DNA of 64,000 nucleotides from Effrenium voratum (lineage: Eukaryota; Sar; Dinophyceae; Suessiales; Symbiodiniaceae), in the NCBI GenBank assembly GCA_963377175.1, contig CAUJNA010003751.1, forward strand, positions 62,001 through 126,000. The letters run 5' to 3'. Under the pieces are notes generated by a model. That model had not been told where the DNA came from. It saw only the letters and a program-made list of their open reading frames with translations, and did not search any database. Position numbers and translations under genes: made by a program. The stretch's first letter is position 1; each line of letters opens with the position of its first letter. Positions 56,268 to 64,000 of the stretch are shown here, piece after piece.

Positions 56268-56665
56268 TCGGCGGATGCACCCTTTGTTGAATCACCACTT
56301 CTTTGAAAATCATCGGGGGGCTTGCGCCCAACCCAACCCCCCGCTCATTTGTAGACTGTTTATAGAGATTAGCGCACCCTTTGTTGAATCATCAGTTCTT
56401 CGAACATCATGGGGGGCTGCCGCCCCCAACCCCCCGCTGATTTTTGGAATGTTTACAGAGATTCACGCACCCTTTGTTGAATCATCGCTTCTTCGAACAT
56501 CATAGGGGAGGCTGCTGCCCCCCCCCCCCCCAAACCCCCTGCTGATTTGTAGACTGTTTAAAGAGATTAACGCACACTTTATTGAATCATCACTTCTTCG
56601 AACATCATAGGGGAGGCTGCCGCCCCCCCGCCCCCCCCAAACCCCATTTGTAGACTGTTTATTGT
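56268..56665. repeat. Four-copy tandem repeat, ~95-105 bp unit
   Basis: Units start GCACCCTTTGTTGAATCATC at about 56274, 56371, 56467 and (GCACACTTTATTG) 56571. Each has a GGGGGCTGCCGCCCCC-like hairpin, a C-run of variable length and a GTAGACTGTTTA end. Confidence 0.85.
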
Positions 56666-56849
56666 AAACGCTTCGCGTTGCTCGTTTTGGCTGGCTTTGA
56701 GGTATATACCGTGCTTCAGTTTGCCTTGAAGTGATGTTGTTAAAGTGAGTGAGTCGGCGCTGGTTTCCAAGCTAGCGGGTGGGCGCATGTCCGCACGATT
56801 CCACCTGGCTTCAAGGGCCAGACCAAGAGCCGCAGAGAGCTACAGAATG

Positions 56850-57110
56850 GTGGGCCAAATTTCTAGGGTGTTGAACGGCTTTTTTTGGGGATTTTGCCGG
56901 TTTCTAGGCAGATTTGACGGGAGTTGGGCCGGTTTTCAGAGGGGATTTGACAGGTTTCTAGAAGCGAGTTCGGCTGGTTTCTACGGTTTTTAGGGGTTAA
57001 TTGGCACTCGACCAGTTTTAAACGGGAATTTGGCCGGTTTCTAGGGGGATTTGACTGGAGTGGTGGAGGGGAGGAAGTTGACCGGAGCTAGATGGGAAGT
57101 TGGCCGGCTT
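56850..57110. repeat. Degenerate ~35-45-bp repeats (GGCCGGTTTCTAGGGGGATT)
   Basis: Six or more variants of TTGGCCGGTTTCTAGG..ATTTGAC at irregular spacing. Confidence 0.65.
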
Positions 57111-57137
57111 CCATCGGCTTCTTGAAGGGGATTTGAC

Positions 57138-57359
57138 TTGCTCGCTTTCTTGCCTTCTTGCCTTCTTGCTTTGTTGCTTTCTTGCTTTCTTGCTTTCTTG
57201 CTTTCTTGCTTTCTTGCTTTCTTGCTTTCTTGCTTTCTTTCTTTCTTTCTTTCTTTTCTTTTCTTTTCTTTCTTTCTTTCTTTCTTTCTTTCTTGCTTTC
57301 TTTCTTTCTTTCTTTTTTTTTTTTTTTCTCCCTCTCTCTCTTTCTTTCTCTCTCCCTCG

Positions 57360-57419
<60 letters not shown>

Positions 57420-57455
57420 TTTTCTCTCTTTTTCTCTCTTTTTTTCCTTTTTCTG
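57138..57455. repeat. ~320-nt polypyrimidine tract
   Basis: Blocks of (GCTTTCTT)n, then (CTTT)n, then a T-run, then (CT)n on the + strand, with only isolated G. Long frames in several registers here are low-complexity. Confidence 0.9.
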
Positions 57456-57464
57456 CGTTCATCG

Positions 57465-57772
57465 CTTGCGAAAGTGCTGCGCCTGCCACAAACTCTGCAC
57501 CGTACCTTGCGAGAGTGCTGCGCCTGCCGGCCTGACCTTGCGAAGGTGCTGCGCCTGCCACGGAATCTGTACCGTAACTTGCGAAAGCGCTTTGCCTGCC
57601 GCGATCTGTACCGTGCCTTGCGAAAGTGCTGCACCTGCCGCGAAATCTGTGCCTGACCTTGCGAAAGCGCTGCGCCTGTCACGAACTGTGTACCTGACCG
57701 CCTGCCGCGAAATCTGTACCGTACCTTGCGAAAGTGCTGCGCCTGCCGCGAAATCTGTACCTGACCTTGAAT
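57465..57772. repeat. ~30-45-bp minisatellite, about eight copies
   Basis: Unit close to CTTGCGAAAGTGCTGCGCCT followed by GCCGCGAAATCTGTACCGTA. Some copies are shortened. Confidence 0.85.
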
Positions 57773-57922
57773 GAGGACTTTTTTGATCCTTGACAAGTTT
57801 CTTTTGATCCTCTGTGTTTTCATTTTTAATAGGACACCTAGGAGAAGAGTTTTTTGACCCCAAATAAGTTTGTTTTGATCTTCAGATTTTGTGTAATACC
57901 AAGAAAGCTTTTCTGTTGACCC

Positions 57923-58153
57923 ATGACCCGTGTGCGCGCTCCTCAGCCAGCTGAGTTCGAGTTGGCAGCCAGACTTGTGCATTCCGCCACCGTATTGAGC
58001 CCTTTACAAGAAGAGGTTGCAAGGTGGGTGTGCTATTGTCCTTTGTGCTTTTGCTCCCTTGGATTGGACAACTGGGCGTGTCTTGAAACAGTGGACCCCC
58101 AATCGCGGTTTCCCAAAACCCAAGAAAGGGGTCATGATGGCGAGCTCGCTTAA
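57923..58153 (+). CDS. Possible short exon or ORF, unknown
   Basis: Frame MTRVRAPQPAEFELAARLVH..QEEVARWVCYCPLCF has non-repetitive, helix-like content next to the minisatellite. No family recognised. Confidence 0.2.
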   Translation: MTRVRAPQPAEFELAARLVHSATVLSPLQEEVARWVCYCPLCFCSLGLDNWACLETVDPQSRFPKTQERGHDGELA

Positions 58154-59114
58154 ATTAAATCTCTAAAACGGCAGTCGGCTGGATTTGTCCTTTGCTCGTG
58201 GAAACTGTCGGGAAACCGCCGATTTTTCTTCAAGGGGAATTTGCATGAGACGGCCAGATAATTCAAGCGGGCCGCGAAAATACTCTTCTTCTTGGTCTGC
58301 CCCCGAAAAGGCGAACAACTTGTGGGACTGTCTCTTTCGCGGTCGCCGACAAGGGGTTGGTTGAACGGGGTGCCACAGGGCAAAGGGAAAGCCGCAATAT
58401 TGGGGTAGCTGCGGTATCTAGCTGTCACGTTGACCTGCAGCTACACGCGAGAGAGAGAGAAAGAGAGAGAGTTAGTGGTCCACCCTGAACTGTCGCCTCC
58501 AGCAACGCTACCACGCGAAGCCGCTAGGCTCCTTGTGCTGGGCATGACTCGCTACAAGCCTTGTGCAACTTTGAAGCTGCTCTTGCCCCCCCCCCCTCGT
58601 ATGGCTCCATTGCAATGGTTTAGATTGCTAACCCTTGCTGGGAAACGAAACGTGATGTTCAGAAGGTCAAAAAAATAATAGGTTGCGCTAAGGAGCTGCA
58701 GGTCAATAAGCGTCCTTACAAAGCTCCTCTCAAGGCTCCTTACAAGGCTCCATATAAAGAGAATCAAAAATAAGGTTACTCTTCTGTTTTGAACGAGGGG
58801 TCAAAAAGGTATTCCTTCCAAAAATATGGATTTAGTTGTCGAACAATTGAATCAGATTTCAACGGGAAAAGAGTTCAATCTGAAATGCTATTTGCAAATT
58901 GAACATGAATAGGGACTCCTTTCCAAATTGGTTCTCAAATAAAATTTGAGAAACTGGGCTGAGTTTTCGCAGGAGGCATGCATTTGCACTTGGAGATTTG
59001 CACTTGGAGATGTGACAAAGCACGGACAGAGGTGACACTGTCTCGTTCATCCAAAATGGCTTTCAAACAGCAAAACGGTAGATCCGTCCAGGGGGGGCGG
59101 GGTATAGTATTTAT

Positions 59115-59195
59115 GTATCTATCTATCTATCTAGCTATATGTATATATACATATATATAAGAATACTACTAATAATAATACTACTAATACCCACA
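59115..59195. repeat. (ATCT)n/(AT)n and ATACTA microsatellites
   Basis: Short tetranucleotide and dinucleotide runs in AT-rich DNA. Confidence 0.8.
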
Positions 59196-59367
59196 GCCCC
59201 CGTGGTTTGCCGGCACCCCCTAATCCACCCTTGTCCAGCACGTGGTTCAAGCATGGCACCCTTTACTGCTCAAGTAGCAGAGCTCGTGCAGCCATACCTT
59301 GACAAGTGGTGACCTGCGTTCTCTTCAGAACGTGGGCCCGTTGTACCACGAGCGCATGGGTAGCAGG

Positions 59368-59632
59368 CAGGTCTTGGGTTCTTTAGGGTTTTGGTTTAGG
59401 GTTTTTGGGGTTTAGGTTTAAGGGTTTTAGGGTGAAGGATTCTGCAAGCAGGTTTGGGCTTTTTAGGGTTTAGGCTTAGGGTTTTAGGGTTTAGGCTTAG
59501 GGTTTCAGGGTTTAGGTTTAGGGTTTTTAGGGTTTAAGTTTCTGGTTTTTAGGGTTGAGGTTTAGGGTTTTTAGGGTTTAGATTTATGGGTTTTAGGGTT
59601 TAGGTTTCGGGTTTTTGTGTCGGGGCGTTGGT
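59368..59632. repeat. Degenerate TTTAGGG telomere-like array
   Basis: About 25 units of TTTAGGG and one-base variants (TTTTAGGG, CTTAGGG, TTTGGGG, TTTAAGGG). TTTAGGG is the plant-type telomere unit also used by dinoflagellates. Here it is internal and degenerate. Confidence 0.85.
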
Positions 59633-59789
59633 TCGTGGCGCAGGCAAACCTCAGGGGCTGGCCGTACTAATAGTATTAACAAAAATAATAATAAACATAG
59701 TATTATAAATAAAAATAGTAAGACTAGCAATACTAATACTAACAATAATAAGTAATAAATAGTAATCATAGTAATAATAGTAATAATAA

Positions 59790-60500
59790 CATTACATACA
59801 TACATACATACACACATACATACGTACATACATACATACATACATACATACATACATACATACATACATTATCATACATACATACATACATACATACATA
59901 CATACATTCATACATACAGACATACATACATACATACATACCTACATACCTACATACATACATACATACATACATAATCATACATAATCATACATAATCA
60001 TACATACATACATAATCATACATACATTATCATACATACATTATCATACATACATACATACATACATACATACATACATACATACATACATACATACATA
60101 ATCGTACATACATACATACATACATAATCATACATAATCATACATACATTATCATACATACATACATACATTATCATACATACATTATCATACATACATA
60201 CATACATACATACATACATACATTCATACATACAGACATACATACATACATACATACATACATAATCACACATACATACATACATAATCACACATACATA
60301 CATACATAATCATACATACATCATCATACATACATACATACATAATCATACATACATACATACATACATACATACATACATACATACATACATACATACA
60401 TACATACATACATACATAATCATACATAATCATACATAATCATACATAATCATACATACATACATACATACATACATACATACATACATACATACATACC
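59790..60500. repeat. (CATA)n array, ~700 bp
   Basis: Almost pure ATAC tetranucleotides with recurrent ATTATCATAC / ATAATCATAC interruptions. Long Tyr/Val/Cys/Met frames on the minus strand are translations of the array. Confidence 0.95.
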
Positions 60501-60708
60501 CACCTACCCTACCCTACCCTACCCGACCCGACCCGACCCGACCCGACCCGACCCGACCCGACCCGACCCGACCCGACCCTACCCTACCCTACTCTACCCT
60601 ACCCTACCCTACCCTACCCTACCCTACCCTACCCTACCCTACCCTACCCTACCGTACCGTACCGTACCGTACCGTACCGTACCGTACCGTACCGTACCGT
60701 ACCGTACA
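60501..60708. repeat. Block-structured pentamer array ACCCT/ACCCG/ACCGT
   Basis: Three ACCCT (60506-60520), eleven ACCCG (60521-60575), about fifteen ACCCT with one ACTCT (60576-60650), then eleven ACCGT (60651-60705). Follows the CATA array directly. Confidence 0.95.
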
Positions 60709-60739
60709 TGCATACATGCATGCATACATACATACATAC

Positions 60740-62005
60740 ACATTGTTCCTTGCCAGACCGCGTCACATGCTTTTGGAGTGGTAGCCAATGCCTGGGACTT
60801 AGGAAACAATGTTCGCTTTGAGCCTCAGGTCGCCGATCACGGTGCGGGAAGTCGACTGTTCGCCAGGACCACAGATCCCAGTGAGTGCGTGTGTCTTTGT
60901 TTGCTTCTCGCGCGTTGGAAACATCCACCATATCTTCCAACATTTGCTGTCACAGGCGTGCTGTACAATTTTCTACTTTTGTAGAGTGCTAGTTTGTGTA
61001 CAGATTGGTGTTTGGGCTTCTATTCTAGGTCTCGAAATTTGGAAGCTGCTCAGTGACGAAGAAAGCATGGACACCCGTGGGTGCGTTGCAGTTTTGCAAC
61101 CAGCCAAGGAGCTTGTTTGGGGAAAAGACAACTAGAATGCAAGAAAGTAAGAAGGTCCAGATTCCTGCTGGCTGTGCGTGGCTGTGCATGGCTTGGGCTT
61201 GCCTGGGCATGCCTGAGCCTGGCGCATGGCTGGGTAGGACCAAGCACGTGCATTGACTGCTGGAATGCCGTGCTTTCCGCTTCTCCGAGAGTCGACGGCA
61301 TCGTTCAAGGCCTGCAGCAGCCAGCCCACTCTTGAGCGAGGCGATTGCTTAGCTTTAAGGAATCAGCAAGGCAGACTTGGTTCTTGAGGGATAGCTAGAG
61401 CCTGACTCTGTTGGGACCATCTCACTCAGTAGACCACCTGAATCCTTGAGTTCTGTTCCAATTCAATGCATGGTGCAGTGCATCAGGACGCATCTCAGCT
61501 TTGCTTCCAAACTGCCTCAGGGCAGCTTCCCATCGTCGGCAGTGCTGGGGCCAGGGCCTGGGGAACGCCCAGTGACTCGAGGAAGGTGTTTTTTGCTTTT
61601 TGGTTTCCTTTGACAGCACCATCTCAAGATGTTTTGTCATTTGTTCCGAGAATGGACGGGAAGCCGGGGAAAGTTTGCAAATTGAGAATCAACTTGGACT
61701 TTTGCGCTTTGGGCTGGCTGACAACTGTGGAGACTTAGGTCGGAGGCCTCTCCCCTGGCACGGAGCATCAAGTTGCTACCTCCATTGCCTCCACAGTATC
61801 CGCAGGCGTGGGATGTCAGACTTGCGTTTGCTGACGTGCCACCGGCCAGGTGCCAATGTTGCCCAAGAGGCTCCAGTGAGCTGGGAGACAGCTTCGTGGC
61901 CGTCCCGTTTGTTGCAACGCGCCACTGTGCTTAGCAACTCCGCGCCAAGTGGGAAAGTCTTCCAGCTCACTGTACGGGTGCTGGGGAAAAAAGAGAGCCA
62001 GTGCC
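60740..62005. other. No recognised gene
   Basis: Weak + strand frames (for example to 61135) without motifs. Confidence 0.35.
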
Positions 62006-62017
62006 CTTTCATCTAGA

Positions 62018-62075
62018 TCATTTTCAATTAGCCTATTTTCCGGCGATCATTTTCAATTAGCCTATTTTCCGGCGG
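62018..62075. repeat. 29-bp perfect tandem duplication
   Basis: GATCATTTTCAATTAGCCTA plus TTTTCCGGC occurs twice head to tail. Confidence 0.85.
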
Positions 62076-64000
62076 CAGATCGGCTGACGGCTGGTGCATC
62101 TAGACGCGGTGCGTCCGCGCTGAAAAAATAATGGCAGTTTGCAACGGGCACTCCCCACGAGCTTCAGTCATGTCCAACCAAAGCACTGCCATCTTTAGAG
62201 GAGGAGTATGGCCATTCCCGATTGAACGGGTTAGGTGGCTGGATGCGCTGCACAGTTTTGCTCTGTGTTGAGGCGAGGAGTGTGGTAGATGGCAGTGGAG
62301 GCAGCAGCAGCAGCCGACCTCTCGCGAGATCCCAAGCCTAGAAGCTGAGATGGCGGTCCTCTGGTGTGCCTGCCGGAAGAGCAGGTTGCCAGGTTTAGTC
62401 ACCCGTTATATACGTGGACTGACCGCCTGAGGACCCTCCGCCGCCCGTGCAGCTTCCCAGGAATGCCGGAGCCTCAGCGGAAATTGCCTGCCTGGGCATG
62501 TCCAATCGGAAGTCTGGAAGGCTCCGTGGCCACCCGCAGTGCCTCCAACTGCAGAGGCCAATGCCTTGTTTGCATCTTACGTGATGGGGCTGCCAGGGCC
62601 AGGGCTTGACATGGTTTGAGCAGATGCCATCGACCATCAGAGCATAGAGCCCCAAGTTGTTGCCATTTGCCGCACCCATTGCAGGTTGACGAGTTTGTCA
62701 GGCGCGCTTTCGTTGTGCGCAGGCGCCACTCAAGTTGCATTTGCCCTAAGGAGACACAGCCTTGGTCCAAGAGCCAACGATGAACTAAGGCCTGGCGTGT
62801 GAGGTATGCGTCTCAACTCGGATGGCTGTGGCAGGACGGTGTCCACCGAGAACCAGCTCGCCCTCATCCGCAAGCGCTATACGCCGTGCACGGCTGAGAT
62901 GCTGAGCAAACCAGAGCTAGCCCTTGGCCTCCTTCCCTGTACAGGGGCAATAGTTGAGCATCGTTTGTCCCTGAGCCTTCGAAGCATTTTTAAGAGAGGC
63001 GCAGAGCTGAGGGACATCCGGTCGATGGATGCGGTGATCATCAAGCAATGCAGGCGCTGGCCGTTGCCTCTTGCGGCCCAACTGTATATCAGTGGAACAG
63101 CTGTGGACTTGAGCGCTTGGCCAGCAGTCCTGAGGTAAACATAAACCATCAGCCATTTTTGCGTTTTTTTTTCTGGCTGACCTGGTACCGCGCTTCAGCC
63201 TAAAGCGGTCCCACCCTTTGGGATCCTGTTGTCACTCCGTGCAATGGAGTCCTCATTTTGTCATCCCCGCAGTGTGCTCTCTTGAATCAAAGGCTCTGAT
63301 TGCATGTGCGCGGAGACAACAAACACAGCGGCGACCGCCGCGCCGCGCCGCGCTCCGCGCTTCGAAGCCGCGGCTTCGCGCGCGCGTTCGCCGCATGGCT
63401 CGCACGGCCTGGGGCTCAGGGCCTCGGTCACGGCGAGGGCGAGGCCGCCGGCCTTGAGGTCCGCTTGGCCTCGGTGGCTTCCCAGGAGTTTGGAGGACGG
63501 GGTGGGAAGCCAGGGTCAAGAGACCCGATCGCAGGTATCGCAGGTCAAGCATGTTTGAACCTTTTGGGAATGAAAACAAGGCGAGACAGTTCTAAGGGCA
63601 TCACAATTTGGCTTGCTCGTTTCGGCGCATCCGCACAAACTTGAGACAATTCCAGCAGCACGTTTATGGCTGAAGATGGCCAGCTCGTCTTTGACAAGCT
63701 GGCCAACCAACCCTTGCTTTGGTCTCACAGAGCAGATCTCTTGCAGATGGTTGTCCTTGTGGCTTCCAGGTTTCCAGTCCGAAGAAGCGCAACAAAGAAC
63801 CAAGGGAATGCTCTAGATGTCCGGCAATCTTCTAAATGCTAAAATCGGGTAATGAGCAAACCACGGAGCATTTGATTTGTCGAGGCGCTGACATCTAGCT
63901 TCAGCAGGGAGCCCTGAGCGAGTTTGGCGACTGGCTTGGTTGACACTCAAATGGGACACCAGTATCTTGTTTTGCAGATCCTGACAGATGTGCTGCGAGA
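62076..64000. other. No confident gene; a few coding-like segments
   Basis: ENQLALIRKRYTPCTAEMLS (about 62847-62910) and GHGEGEAAGLEVRLASVASQ (about 63430-63495, continuing FGGRGGKPGSRD) look like exons on the + strand. No family or joins identified. Confidence 0.25.

Noticed and set aside
55893..56331. Long Ser/Leu/Pro-Phe and Gly-Arg-Lys-Glu frames over the GGAA array
   Set aside because: They are translations of a tetranucleotide repeat, open in every frame and on both strands.
57041..57982. 313-codon minus-strand frame
   Set aside because: It spans the pyrimidine tract and the 40-bp minisatellite; its Lys/Glu/Arg-rich content is repeat translation.
59766..60303. Tyr-Val-Cys-Met frames on the minus strand
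   Set aside because: Translations of the CATA array.
1..64000. CRISPR arrays, bacterial operons, rRNA or tRNA genes
   Set aside because: No direct-repeat/spacer array, no Shine-Dalgarno-led gene strings and no tRNA cloverleaf or rRNA core was noticed. The repeats present are eukaryotic micro- and minisatellites.

Overview
The window reads as nuclear DNA of a dinoflagellate, most likely a Symbiodiniaceae/Suessiales-type genome. Three things point there. Genes are broken into many short exons whose introns mostly begin GC or GA rather than GT but end in AG. Every gene I could identify lies on the + strand, as in dinoflagellate unidirectional clusters. A 16-nt stretch identical to the 3' part of the dinoflagellate spliced leader sits inside the repeats of a retroelement. 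Most exons were found by reading protein motifs across frames, because few genes survive as long ORFs.

Layout. 1-2.9 kb: a PPR array fused to an RluA-type pseudouridine synthase (5' end off the window; four introns). 3.3-9.1 kb: a many-exon Hsp90 of the mitochondrial TRAP1 type, without its N-terminal exons. 9.4-10.7 kb: an EF-hand exon followed by a broken flavin monooxygenase whose C-terminal half is inverted in place. 11.7-12.3 kb: a 197-codon unknown ORF. 12.9-13.8 kb: coding-like exons of unknown function. 14.1-16.7 kb: a second, intron-free PPR-pseudouridine synthase of 862 codons. 17.8-20.2 kb: weak coding-like segments.

21.7-34.2 kb: a prolyl 4-hydroxylase-like gene, one of whose introns holds an 11-kb tyrosine-recombinase retroelement (21991-33036). 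The element has the split-direct-repeat order A1 - ORFs - B1A2 - ORFs - B2. A1/A2 (121 bp) and B1/B2 (103 bp) are each identical by eye. The left half carries a zinc-finger ORF and the tyrosine recombinase. The right half carries a gag-like ORF, a methyltransferase-like domain and reverse transcriptase-RNase H. 35-36.6 kb: possible Tudor-like and other exons. 39.4-42.7 kb: an Aurora-type protein kinase with ten exons. 43-64 kb: mostly gene-poor, repeat-rich DNA with CA/TATG microsatellites, a (GGAA)n array, a ~100-bp satellite, a long pyrimidine tract, a ~40-bp minisatellite, degenerate TTTAGGG telomere-like DNA, ~700 bp of (CATA)n and a block-structured pentamer array.

The recognised genes cover RNA modification (two PPR-pseudouridine synthases), organelle-type chaperoning (Hsp90), protein hydroxylation and mitotic signalling. 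Nothing suggests an operon-like functional link. The most novel items are the PPR-pseudouridine synthase fusion pair and the split-repeat retroelement carrying spliced-leader sequence. Exon boundaries come from conserved-motif continuity plus an AG acceptor and were not checked against transcripts.
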